In this document: piece after piece, positions 19,196 through 28,528 of the stretch | Layout of the letters: every line of letters begins with the position of its first letter | How positions within the stretch are numbered: position 1 is the first letter of the stretch | Assembly: GCA_027923505.1 (NCBI GenBank) | Contig: BROI01000001.1 | Span: forward strand, 399,501-463,500 | Direction: 5' to 3' | Origin: Mayamaea pseudoterrestris | Taxonomy: Eukaryota > Bacillariophyta > Bacillariophyceae > Sellaphorales > Sellaphoraceae | DNA length: 64,000 bases | Program-made: the position numbers and the translations under genes | Notes under the pieces: generated by a model | Databases searched by the model: none | What the model saw: only the letters and a program-made list of their open reading frames with translations | What the model was told of the DNA's origin: nothing

Positions 19196-20521
19196 TTATT
19201 TGGGCGTCGGTCCTTTGCACTTCTTCTTCATGGGACTTCCCCCAATGCAGCGCAAACCCGCGCAACACTGGTCATCCGAGACGCAAGTAATGTCACTGAC
19301 GCGGCAAATGTTGTCCAGGCGAAAGGTTTCATGCTGGACGACCATGCGCTCAATTTGACCGGGAGTAAACTCTCCAAACTTCTTACTGCAAGTACCTAGC
19401 AGATAATTCATCTGATTCTTTACAGGGTCCGCGCCATACTTTTGGTTCTTGCAGGTGTTGAGAGGAGGGCTGCGTTAATGCGAAAAATGATTGTGAGGTC
19501 TTAGTGAGGGTGCGAGTTCATCGTTCGCATCAAAAACACTTACTCAAAGATCCAGCACACATCCTCGCCGGGAACAACGTCTTTCGTCGGAATTTCGTGC
19601 TGTGCTGTGTCATCTACTCCGTCTCCACTGACAACAATCTTGCCGTCGGATGACTGAATAACCCGATTGGAGCACCCGCCTAAGGTTGCAAAGATTGTGA
19701 GAGATCGAATTTGCTGCGTCGCTGCAATTGCTTGCGGATGGCCTCACGTACCAAGAAAGGTGTGTTCCAACCCAAGAAAATGACCGACTTCATGGACAAT
19801 GTTCTCAATCGCGTTGATCTGCTTGTTGCCAGGCGGAGTTGTTGCATAGTTGCGCAGGACGCTGGGAAAATTGACGAGACGTACAAGGGTGAGCGCAAAC
19901 GTAGGAGTGCACACATTTAAAGCTCACGTAGACTCACACGCCAGAATACTCTTTCCAGGTGTCTTCTTCTACTGGAAAGCTCGACCAGTAACGACTGTCA
20001 GAAGCGGAAGAGTCGCAAATGTAAACGTTCAAAACATCCTTGCCAGGCGCCTTCAACGCTGCCTTCATGGCATATTCGCTTGGGGCTTCGCGCTCGCAGT
20101 GACCAAACTCGGCACTCTCAACAATCTGAATATCCTTGAGCTCAAACTGGAAGGGCGTGTCGCGGAAGCCATACTGAAGTGCCGCGAATTGGTTGGCGGC
20201 GATGAACTCCTTGGTGAGAATCTGGTCGGGAGTGCTGCCGGGCGAGTAGGTGTGCCAAAAGTAAACCGGAATGGTGTAGCTCTTGACGGCACTCAGCTTG
20301 CGACCACTCGCTTTCCAATGGCTGACCGACTTGGCAATCTCCAAGAGCTGCATGTCCGTCGACGGCTTGGTTCCGCAAGACTCGTGCTCTTCGACGTCTT
20401 TCGCGAGCTGGCGAGCAAAGGAAAGCTCCTCCTCGGGCGAGCCCAAGCGACGACCGCATCCAGCGGCGGTGCCCATGGTGAGAGCGAGGACGAAAGCGAG
20501 ACGAGCAAGGGACGTAAACAT
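19196..20521 (-). CDS. Secreted M43 metalloprotease, copy B
   Basis: Four exons (19938-20521, 19752-19861, 19544-19679, 19196-19469) give 367 residues. The start at 20521 yields the signal peptide MFTSLARLAFVLALTMGTAA; an upstream in-frame ATG at 20620 would place 33 residues ahead of it. The zinc motif, ENIVHEVGHFLGLEHTF, lies in the second exon; the family GGC and DPPL...C segments are created across splice junctions; the Met-turn is QMNYLLGTC. The Cys-rich tail is ICRVSDITCVSDDQCCAGLRC. Compared with copies A and C there is an additional intron before the active site (after YSGV), and the intron after the zinc motif is displaced by a few bases and changed in phase, so the copies have diverged in gene structure. 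Four GAGTCCTCG boxes lie upstream. Confidence 0.9.
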
Positions 20522-21032
20522 GGCGATGATGGTGCTTGATATGTCTTGCCGCGGCCGAAAAATGACTGTTCCGAAGCTTTGCAAAATGATTTCACGACCA
20601 TTAATGTTCGCTTTGGACATGTGAGTCCTCGATTTTTAAGGGAGTCCTCGTGTGAACTGGCATTTGAGCGTCATAAAAGGGATTATCGCGAGCTGACGAT
20701 GCGATTGTACGAATGAGGGAGTCTACTATTAGATTGCGGGAGTCCTCGATTGCTCCAATCTGTGGAATTATGTCGTGGGAGTCCTCGCTTTGGATCGTGC
20801 GACGAGTTCTCGGTCGAGGCGAGTGTCACTGCGACAAGACCCGTTACTGAAGTGTGCCTCGTCGCCTTTGCCAATGCGGTGGCCTCTTCGCTTGTTTGCT
20901 AGGCACATACTTGTAATTCGGGCAACACTACACGGACTAGCTGTAATATCAATGTTATTTATCCCGTTCGTTTTGGTGGCCTATATATGTATTTCCTGTC
21001 CACACCCGCACTTGTCAAAATGCGCACAGCAC
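20522..21032. other. Intergenic, 5' region of M43 copy B
   Basis: Spacer of 511 bases between proteases B and C, containing the GAGTCCTCG cluster in its first half. The remainder holds no recognised element. Confidence 0.5.
20623..20787. promoter_or_regulatory. Cluster of four GAGTCCTCG boxes
   Basis: Exact GAGTCCTCG occurs at 20623, 20642, 20740 and 20779; the last three are preceded by GG, giving GGGAGTCCTCG. A fifth partial copy (GGGAGTCT) lies near 20717. All are 100-270 bases upstream of the copy B start. I saw no other copy in the window, which points to a gene-specific set of transcription factor sites. Confidence 0.55.
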
Positions 21033-22194
21033 CTACTGGCAACTCTTTCCCGTCACATCGTCCGGCAAGCAACGCAATCCTGCACAGCACTGAGAGTCCA
21101 ATCGACACGCAATGTTCTGCTGTCGACAAATCCTGTCCAGTCGAAACGTTTCATGCTGAACAACCATGCGCTCCACTTGACCTGCTGTGAACGTCGCATT
21201 GCGCCGGCACTTACTATACAGATAGTTCATGGTGTTCCCGACAGGATCATCTCCCGCGTCGACACCAGCGACATTGTCGGGACACGTATTGAGTGGAGGA
21301 CTATGAAAGCGACGAGGTTCATGTAAGAATAAGATGATGGGCGAAGCCATTACGAGAAGTTCACGGTCCGAACTTACTCAAGAAGCCAACATGTTTCCTT
21401 TCCCGGTTGCAAGTTCGTTGGCCCCGAATGCGCAGGTGTATCGAGCACGGCATCGCCGATAATCATGCTTCCATCGATAAAACGAGTTGGCTCTGAAAGA
21501 CAGCCGCCCTGTAAATCGAAAATGAGCGGAGGACTGAGTTGAAGAAACACAATCGTCCAAAAAATCGCGCGCACGACAAGCATACCTCAAAAGTATGTAA
21601 AAGCCCCAACCAGTGTCCAACCTCGTGTGCAATGTTGCTAATATAGCTCCATCGCAACGGATCGTCTACCGGTAGAAGTCTGTAGTTCGTCAAAACAACG
21701 CCATCGTAGTCACTATCGCTCATGACAGGGACAGATCCCCAGGATTTTGCCGCTGATCCAGCGCCTCCGGTGTTGCAGATGAAAATGTTTAAAGATGTTT
21801 TACCAGGGACTCGCAACTTTTTCTTCATTTTGAACTCGCTTGGTTGGCCCATGATGCAATGACTGAAAGCAAGACTCTCGACAATCCGAATGCTTTTAAG
21901 CGTGAATAGGAAGGGTGTGTCGCGAAAGCTATGGCTGAGAAAGGAGAAGTACTTGCGGCGTATCTCACTTTTGGTTAGCGCCGAAGGCGCATCCGCGGGC
22001 GAGTACGTATGGAACACATAGACTGGAATAGTGTACTTTTTTGTAGTCGCCAAGACTCTCCCGCTTGGCTGAGAGTTGTCCCACACTGCATCTACATCTG
22101 TCGCATTGCCGGGATACGGCCGACTACTGCTAGTGATAGCTGTAATGCATGAGACGGCTGCGATGAAGATTAAGCGGAAGAACGAGAAGGCCAT
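21033..22194 (-). CDS. Secreted M43 metalloprotease, copy C
   Basis: Three exons (21586-22194, 21378-21508, 21033-21300) encode 335 residues, the shortest of the array because the propeptide region is reduced. It has a signal peptide (FFRLIFIAAVSCITAI) and the zinc motif NIAHEVGHWLGLLHTFE. The GGC segment follows directly in exon 2, DPPLNTCPD is formed across the second junction, and the Met-turn is NTMNYLYSKC. The Cys-rich tail (ICRQQNIACRLDSQCCAGLRC) matches copies A and B. Intron positions and phases equal those of copy A, so A and C share the ancestral structure. A TACCGGTA palindrome lies in exon 1, encoding Leu-Pro-Val. Role presumed extracellular proteolysis. Confidence 0.9.
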
Positions 22195-22986
22195 GGTGCG
22201 GAAGTCGTTTCAGTCAAACGTATCGTCGAAATGGTTGCAGCAGCATCCTGGGTCACACTTGCTGGTCTTGATTGGGTCGTCACTCGACCGTAGCAGGCCA
22301 CTGTGATCATTACCAAGTGTAGAAAATGTACCACTCTCCTCGTGAAAGGCACGATTTTACAAGTGTGACTGAACATGCATGGATGTTGCATTGTCGTGCG
22401 GAGAAAAGAATTCCAGTCCCGTTGAGATGGCACATACGACGAGCTATTTCGTCCGCACCAAGTAAGGAGGCCACACGTTTGCACTCCATGAATAAAACGA
22501 CGAATAATTTAAGTCTGTACTCACTTACTTTATATTTTGGTGGCTTCTAAAAGGCAAACGAAAGTGTTTTCTGGGCTCCAGCTAATCTCATCTCACAGTT
22601 CCTTTCAGCGCAAGTCGCGTAAGCACATAGTGTTGCCAAGCATATCGACAAGTCAGCATATGTGTTGTACAGTTCGTAATGCTCCAAAGTGTAATGCCTC
22701 TAATGTTTACTGCATCGCGAGCGAAAACTATAGGCAGTAAACGGTAAGTATGTGGCCTGGTTCGACCTGTTAAGGCGTTCGAGCAAATTACACTGACTCA
22801 ATACATTGCCAACCACAAGGGATTTCAATCAGTCAGGCAGCTTGCAACAACGGTTGTAGACAGTTAAGCGTGCTATAGTTTTAAATTAGTTTGACTGCGA
22901 CCAGCAGGTAGAGATAAATAACTGATAACGAGGTGTTGATGCAACCCAGTGAAGCCAGCGTCACGCATGCAGACAATACCAGTGAT
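22195..22986. other. Intergenic region, 0.8 kb
   Basis: Between protease C and a small amphipathic protein gene that points the same way. ORFs are short, overlapping and without features. Nothing recognised. Confidence 0.5.
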
Positions 22987-23388
22987 TTAAACGTCGTCGT
23001 CTCCATCAACAGCGGAAGACTTTTCAGCCTCCAATTCCTTCTCGCTCTTTGGCTTGGTGGCTTCGTAGATTGCTCCCTTTGTATTGTTGACGAGCTCGCC
23101 AGTCTTTTTCCCAATCGTTGTCAAAATGTTGGGCTTTTCCTCCTCCATTGGGACAGCAGCACGCGGAGTTTCTTCCTCTCCCGGCTTGGTATGATCGTGG
23201 ATAAACTCTCGACTCTTGGACAGGCCCTCGTTCGTCTTGGAAACCACTACGGCTCCGATTTCCTTGGTCTTTTCCGCTGCCACGGCTCCAATCTCCTTGC
23301 TCTTTTCGACGGTAGCACCCCATCCCTTCTTGATATTGTCCAAAAGGCCGCCGCCGCCACTGTTGTTGCTGCTATCTTCGTTGCTCAT
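22987..23388 (-). CDS. Small amphipathic LEA/apolipoprotein-like protein
   Basis: A 133-residue, intronless, highly charged protein with no signal peptide. A Gly-rich start (NNSGGGGLL) leads to a helix with repeating units: VEKSKEIGAVAAEKTKEIGA then VVVSKTNEGLSKS, an 11-residue-like periodicity as in group 3 LEA proteins and apolipoprotein-type helices. A second similar stretch is ILTTIGKKTGELVNNTKGAI. The tail is acidic (DGDDDV). Such proteins are often disordered until they bind membranes or proteins under stress. No family was recognised with certainty; the call rests on composition and repeats. Confidence 0.7.
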   Translation of the reverse strand: MSNEDSSNNSGGGGLLDNIKKGWGATVEKSKEIGAVAAEKTKEIGAVVVSKTNEGLSKSREFIHDHTKPGEEETPRAAVPMEEEKPNILTTIGKKTGELVNNTKGAIYEATKPKSEKELEAEKSSAVDGDDDV

Positions 23389-24213
23389 GTTATTTCGTTT
23401 GATAGAATGCAGAATGACGAGCTGCTGCTACGAGGTGTGGAAGGTGGTGCAGCAAGACCCATGCGCGCGCAGACGAATGATTCGTTGAAAGAGTTCGGCC
23501 ATGCCGGCGCGCATGCGTACACGTCAAACGCTTGTCGTTACGGGACTCATCTAACTAGTAGCATCCTTCTGGATGAGGCCACAACCAAAGAGTGCATCCG
23601 GTAGGCGACATTTTCTGTGTGCTCAATAGCTCGTTGGACAATATACATTGAGTAATACCACCATTCAGCTTCATTTACAGTGGTTATACAGAGAAACAAT
23701 GAATATTTAGCTTTGCCAGATTCAGTGCGCCAGATGAGGTACATCAATGACAAGCGACTTCCACCTGAGAGTTGTAAGTTGGCTGTGAAGCAATTCTAAT
23801 TGCTCTTTACTCACTGAACCGTATAATGAACGATTATGATAGCAACCGGTAGCCTACCATTATGTTGATACGTACCGGTAGCATCGCTTTCCAGCACGTT
23901 GCCTGCAACGAATGACGCATCAGGCATCATCCAATGCCGACCTGGCGAAAAGGCCCTATCGCCCGCCAGCACTCTTCCGTAAGCTATTGCCCACTGCACG
24001 GAACACGACATTGCCAAGACGAATGACGCCATGAAGAATCACCGACGACAGTCATTCGATAAGTTTACTTAACAGTATCGGAGCATCATACTTCAAGGAC
24101 AGGTCATCGCAAGTTTGTCCGATGTTTGCACAAAACATATTTCCCGAGTAACTTTGCTTGCTCACGATCACTTCACTTTCTCATTCTTCACCTCCCGCCT
24201 CCAATATACCGCC
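23389..24213. other. Intergenic region, 0.8 kb
   Basis: Divergent upstream region of two small genes. Contains a TACCGGTAGCATCGCT block resembling the TACCGGTAGTATTGCT element beside the methyltransferase gene. A 73-codon minus-strand ORF (23811-24032) starts with a hydrophobic stretch but has no other support. Confidence 0.45.
23873..23880. promoter_or_regulatory. TACCGGTA palindrome
   Basis: Exact copy inside the longer element TACCGGTAGCATCGCT, with a near copy AACCGGTAGCC thirty bases upstream. Confidence 0.35.
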
Positions 24214-24447
24214 ATGAAGCCCACCTTGTCAAATAAGAGCCGCTCAAGCAACCAAAATACACGAGACGTGCTCCACGAGTCTCAAATGTTGCAGCAAGGT
24301 CAAGGTCACCCAAATCGATTCTTTCCACCGTTGACGACTCGACAAAAGCGAGAAAAGCTTGCTTCCATCTTGAGCGCAGCACTTGACATGATTCATACAT
24401 TCGATGACGGCTCCTCTTTGCAACAAAGTGAAAAAGAGCTTGCATGA
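24214..24447 (+). CDS. Small hypothetical protein, 77 aa
   Basis: Starts at an ATG in good context (ACCGCCATGAAG). The protein has a Ser/Asn/Gln-rich N-terminal half and a C-terminal helix with conserved-looking character, TTRQKREKLASILSAALDMI. A longer in-frame start at 24115 exists but adds residues of no clear type. No domain recognised and no targeting signal. Called coding on composition and start context; expression data would decide. Confidence 0.4.
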   Translation: MKPTLSNKSRSSNQNTRDVLHESQMLQQGQGHPNRFFPPLTTRQKREKLASILSAALDMIHTFDDGSSLQQSEKELA

Positions 24448-24870
24448 ATAGCGACGCGTGGACGACCCGTCAAACGTCAAGCTCACTGGCACTGGCTTTT
24501 GTCAAGAAGGGAATCACAAATTCCAGACATATTTTGGCTTCCACATTTTTACAAATCATCTATTAAAGTGTAACAATAGGATTTTTTTTTTTGAAGATTA
24601 AGATTTTTCCGTGTAGTCGTAGCTTGCAGCATTACTTGTTTGCGTAGTCCAAGCCGCAGCGAGTCAATGACGGAAAGAACGGGAAACTTAATTTCGACTC
24701 GTCCCAGGTTTCCAAAGGTATCGAGCGTTGCACATAACGCATAACTTGTCTCATGATAAATGTGCCGATCGCGAACGGCAACACTCTCAAAGCATGACTG
24801 AGCTAATTGGGGCCTGCTAACTGCCAACTAAAACTCACACCTTCGAAAGCGATCGGCACATATACCAACG
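24448..24870. other. Intergenic, 3' flanks of convergent genes
   Basis: Contains a T-run near 24582-24591 and no convincing ORF. Confidence 0.5.
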
Positions 24871-25932
24871 CTATTTGTTGGTGGATGCAGGACTCACAAC
24901 ATTAGCCAAATCATCGTTCTCGTCATCATCGCTTTCGCCTCCTTCCTCGTCGTCGGAGCACAATACAAATGAAACCTTGTTCGGAACCTCATTCTTTGAA
25001 TCAATCTTGTCGTTCAACTCTAATTCCTCTTTCAATGGTGTCTTGAGACCACCCCGCAGCAGATTGAGAAACGTGCCTGGATAGGACGATGTGCCGCCAG
25101 CCAAATGAGACGAGTTTACCCCCTCCGAGGCGCACGACGATCCCGACCCACCAGATTCAAGTGATACAGCTGACACTGACGCGGCCAATGACGACGTACT
25201 CTGGTTTCGTCGCAAGCCCCATGAACGACCGCCAAGGCCAGCCTCTGCTTGTTCATACTTGGCCAGCCGAGCTTCAAGCTTGGCAATCGTATCTTGTTGA
25301 GCTTGCTTGTCCTTGGCGGCCTCTTGCAGCATGACATCCTTTTGTAGTAGTTGCTCCTCCAACTCATCGTTACTTGCTCGACAAGTCGCCAGTTCAATTG
25401 CTAGTTCACCCGCTTTGAACATTGCTGTATCGCGTGCACCTTGAAGCTCCCTCCACTCGTTCAGCGGAACCTTGATGCAATCATAGTCAGCTTGACTTGC
25501 TCCATTACGTCGAACCGTCAAGTCATCCATTGATTCAAGTCGCAGTCTTGTCAGTTCCTTGTTGAGCATTTTCACTGTAGCCTCTAAGGTTTGCACTTGC
25601 TCCTGCAGCGAGACGCGTTCCATTTCTGCCGAAACCAAATCATGTTCAAGTTGCTCCACTGGTGCATGCGCCGAAATGACTTGCTCCTCGAGGGATTTAA
25701 TCGTTTGCTGCAGAAGCTCAACTTGCTGCTCATGCTTGCTGTTTTGGCGATTCTCCTTGGAGGAGGGTGATGTAAGTGAAAGCTTGCGATGCCAAGGTGT
25801 TTGCTGCTGCTCCTGCTGGCCGTGCGCCGTCGACAAAGATCGAGGACTGACACCTTGACCCAATATTGCCTCCTCGAAATTGCTATCCCAAAGGTCATCA
25901 TGCGATTGCTCGTGATCGTCAACAAAGTCCAT
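24871..25932 (-). CDS. Coiled-coil protein of unknown function
   Basis: A 353-residue intronless protein without membrane segments. Residues about 65-135 form a clear heptad-repeat coiled coil (QQVELLQQTIKSLEEQVISA and following), and a second coiled coil spans about 175-230 (ELAIELATCRASNDELEEQL onward). Between them lies a short non-coiled linker with VPLNEWRELQGARD. The C-terminal third is Ser/Gly-rich and then strongly acidic (SDDEEGGESDDDENDD). This layout suits a scaffold or trafficking tether, but no named family was recognised. Confidence 0.75.
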   Translation of the reverse strand: MDFVDDHEQSHDDLWDSNFEEAILGQGVSPRSLSTAHGQQEQQQTPWHRKLSLTSPSSKENRQNSKHEQQVELLQQTIKSLEEQVISAHAPVEQLEHDLVSAEMERVSLQEQVQTLEATVKMLNKELTRLRLESMDDLTVRRNGASQADYDCIKVPLNEWRELQGARDTAMFKAGELAIELATCRASNDELEEQLLQKDVMLQEAAKDKQAQQDTIAKLEARLAKYEQAEAGLGGRSWGLRRNQSTSSLAASVSAVSLESGGSGSSCASEGVNSSHLAGGTSSYPGTFLNLLRGGLKTPLKEELELNDKIDSKNEVPNKVSFVLCSDDEEGGESDDDENDDLANVVSPASTNK

Positions 25933-26456
25933 GATACGTTGTTGTGTGTTTGAGAGTTAAAATTTTAGGTGTATGTATGTTAACAATGATGCTGTTGGGC
26001 GCGACTGAAGCTGCAGGTCTTACGGAACGTTCCTTTAATTTTCTGCCACACTATAAACTCCTTCTCAATCCACTTGATGGTTGAGTAATGCCAATTGACA
26101 AGGGCGAGTTTACGAGGCTTGTTCAAAGGTGGTCAAGCAGCATGTGCGCGAGTCCCAAAGATTGAACGAACGGCTGCGTTTCTCATCTTCGGCGCGTCTT
26201 TGAAACATCGAATGAATTTTTGTGCAGTATTGCCCCTAAATGACCTTCATTTACTGTTATAGCCCTCACTTTGAATAGAGCCTTTCATGATCGTAAGCAG
26301 CTAGATTCTTTGTACTGTGGGATAAAATGTACATATCGTGCTCATGACCCGTAACGGCGGTCGAAGATGAAAGATCGGCGCATCAACAACCGTCAGTTGG
26401 TCCCCCTTCACAGCGTTATCGTTGCACCTCTTTTGTCACACTTGACAACGAAGAAA
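25933..26456. other. Divergent intergenic region
   Basis: Upstream of both the coiled-coil gene and the secreted LRGG protein. An ATG at 26367 is in frame with the latter but would add 30 residues ahead of its signal peptide. No repeat or RNA gene seen. Confidence 0.45.
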
Positions 26457-27482
26457 ATGAGTCGACTCGCATTATTGCTACTAGCCTTGCTGTCTGCATG
26501 TGCATCTGCGTCACAAGGTCCACGACTATTTGGTGTGACGAAATTGCGAGGAGGAGATGATGGTGATGAGCAACAACAACACGCATCATCATCCGATTCA
26601 CAGGACGCATCTAACAGCAACGTTGTCGAAGCGACGCGTGGCGGATCCTTCGAACCAAGTAGTAGCAGCAGCGGCAATGAAGATGATTACTATGTAGCTC
26701 AACTAGAACAAATCAAGGCACAAGCAATGGAATCGGCTCGCACTGAAATCGACAATTTACGCAAAACAATCATCGACCAAGGAACCGTCGTGGAAGATCT
26801 GGGACAACGTTCCGATACCATTTGCAACCAAGCGCTTCAAGCCTTTGCGCAATCCGCTCCCGACGCGGCCAATGATGTTAACCGCGCCGTCTTGTACGAT
26901 CGCAAACTCCGCGAGTTGGAGGCCGCCGTTGATGCGCCTCTACAAGTCCTGTACTTGCGCCAGCTCGCCTACTTGCGCGAAGCAGCCCTCCAACGGTTCC
27001 GAGCGTCCACCAAGACGACTGGCGTTTCCGACTATGAAGCCATGCTGCAAGCCGACTCGCAGTTCGTCTCGCAGGCGGAGCAATCGACGCGTCCGTCCAA
27101 CGCCGACTGGGACTACAGCAGCGAACGCACCTTTCTCCAAGCCGTCATGAACAACTTTGCCGAAACCTCGCGCAAGGTGCAGGACGCGGCCATTACCGCC
27201 TCGCAGCAGCAGCAAACGGCCATGCAGTTTCTGCAGTCGCAGCAGCAAATGATTCAGCAGCTGCAGATGCAACTATATGGACAGTCGAGTCCGTGGAACG
27301 TTGGAGTAGCCTACCGTATTCCGGATACAAACTTTAACTTGCAGGGCAGCTACCAGCAGGGACGAGCCAATGTGCAACTGAGTTGCGTGCCAGACGAGTA
27401 TGCGCCATTCTTGGGACCAAATGGATTCACAAATGGTGTTGGACCGGGTAACTTGGGATTGTCGGTGAATTTGAGTGTGTAA
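26457..27482 (+). CDS. Secreted or plastid-routed protein with LRGG motif, unknown function
   Basis: The start at 26457 gives MSRLALLLLALLSACASASQ, a textbook signal peptide; the upstream ATG at 26367 would mask it. About 15 residues after the cleavage site comes TKLRGGDDG and later ATRGGSFEP, short RGG-containing motifs. Residues about 85-280 are helical and Gln/Ala-rich with coiled-coil character (LEQIKAQAMESARTEIDNLR, QQQTAMQFLQSQQQMIQQLQ). The last 60 residues change to beta-prone sequence (VGVAYRIPDTNFNLQGSYQQ) ending in an NLSV tail, suggesting a small barrel-like or membrane-interacting module. No family recognised. 341 residues, intronless. Confidence 0.75.
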   Translation: MSRLALLLLALLSACASASQGPRLFGVTKLRGGDDGDEQQQHASSSDSQDASNSNVVEATRGGSFEPSSSSSGNEDDYYVAQLEQIKAQAMESARTEIDNLRKTIIDQGTVVEDLGQRSDTICNQALQAFAQSAPDAANDVNRAVLYDRKLRELEAAVDAPLQVLYLRQLAYLREAALQRFRASTKTTGVSDYEAMLQADSQFVSQAEQSTRPSNADWDYSSERTFLQAVMNNFAETSRKVQDAAITASQQQQTAMQFLQSQQQMIQQLQMQLYGQSSPWNVGVAYRIPDTNFNLQGSYQQGRANVQLSCVPDEYAPFLGPNGFTNGVGPGNLGLSVNLSV

Positions 27483-27558
27483 ATAAGTATAGTGAAAGGA
27501 GGCGAGATTAAGCAAACAAGCTACAGTAAACAAGAACATATGTACGTGTTAACCTTTG

Positions 27559-28278
27559 TTATTCACTAGACTTGTAACCCATGAGTTGTATACCAATCGT
27601 TCGATCTCGCGGACCATCCAAGTCAAAGAGCAAAACACTTTGCCACTGCCCCAGCACCATTTCGCCATTATTGACAGGTATACACTCGCTCGACCCAAGC
27701 AGCATGCTGAGCAAATGCGAGTGCGCATTGATTGGTTCCTGATCGCGCCAGGCTTGCAGTTGCGTAGCGTCGGTAATGTTCCAACCGTTATCCAAGCAGC
27801 GCTGGGCTTCCTCATCCGAGTCGGGTCGAAGGTGAATGTCATTATGCTTGTACAAAACTCCGTCAACACGAGCGTCACTGCTGCTACGTTCATCGGGAGG
27901 AGCAAGTTTCAGCAAAAAGGCTTGCAAGTCACGAAAGAGTCGAGACTCGCGCTCGTTAATGGTGATGGAAGTCGTCGTGTGACGCGAGATTACGTGAATG
28001 ACGCCGTTGGTCATGCTCGAGTTTTGCAACAGTCCCAGCAGGACGGGCGTCAAGTCTTCCACGGAAATGGCTTGTCGAGGAGGACCAGTTTGGGATGTAG
28101 GGATGTTAATGGTATGATACTCGCAAATGGGATCGTTAAGCGAGCAAAGCGAAAATGCTGCCGATGAATGCAGATGCCGATGCGCTGAGTGTTGGAACGA
28201 GCGAGTCACACTTGGATTTCGAAAGGCAAGCGACGGTACTAAAAGCGGTAAAACTTGTAGAAGAATTAAATACGGCAT
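27559..28278 (-). CDS. Plastid YjbQ/UPF0047 family protein
   Basis: A 239-residue protein whose C-terminal 185 residues match the YjbQ (UPF0047) fold. Characteristic stretches are GVIHVISRHTTTSITINE, NAHSHLLSMLLGSSECIPV and GEMVLGQWQSVLLFDLDGPR with conserved His and Glu residues in the trimer interface pocket. Bacterial and archaeal members show weak thiamine phosphate synthase activity; the physiological role is unsettled. The N-terminus (LLQVLPLLVPSLAFRNPS) is a signal peptide followed by a Phe-type cleavage motif and a basic Ser/His-rich stretch, pointing to import into a secondary plastid. Intronless. Family assignment is firm, the reaction is not. Confidence 0.88.
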   Translation of the reverse strand: MPYLILLQVLPLLVPSLAFRNPSVTRSFQHSAHRHLHSSAAFSLCSLNDPICEYHTINIPTSQTGPPRQAISVEDLTPVLLGLLQNSSMTNGVIHVISRHTTTSITINERESRLFRDLQAFLLKLAPPDERSSSDARVDGVLYKHNDIHLRPDSDEEAQRCLDNGWNITDATQLQAWRDQEPINAHSHLLSMLLGSSECIPVNNGEMVLGQWQSVLLFDLDGPRDRTIGIQLMGYKSSE

Positions 28279-28528
28279 TGGTGACGTGACTATCGGTTTG
28301 TTCGCCGCAAAAGGACGCCAGTGATGAGTATGGTGGCTTCCTTGTTATGGAGAAAAAATTGGATGCTCCCACATTTCACGCTGTCGCATCAGTACTGACT
28401 GTCGGTCACCGCGAGACATTTCCGTCGTCGCGTCGTTCCAAAAGCCAATCACTCCCAACTCCTCATCACCTTCATCCACTTATCCGATCCTTCATAGTTG
28501 TTTGCCCAGACTAAACATTCAATAGACC

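Noticed and set aside
23811-24032. 73-codon ORF with a hydrophobic N-terminus
   Set aside because: The hydrophobic run is short, the rest is featureless and the region carries TACCGGTA-type repeats.
25559-25858. Cys/Ser-rich plus-strand ORF resembling a secreted cysteine-rich peptide
   Set aside because: It is exactly antisense to the coiled-coil gene, whose Gln/Glu-rich codons generate Cys/Ser-rich complements.
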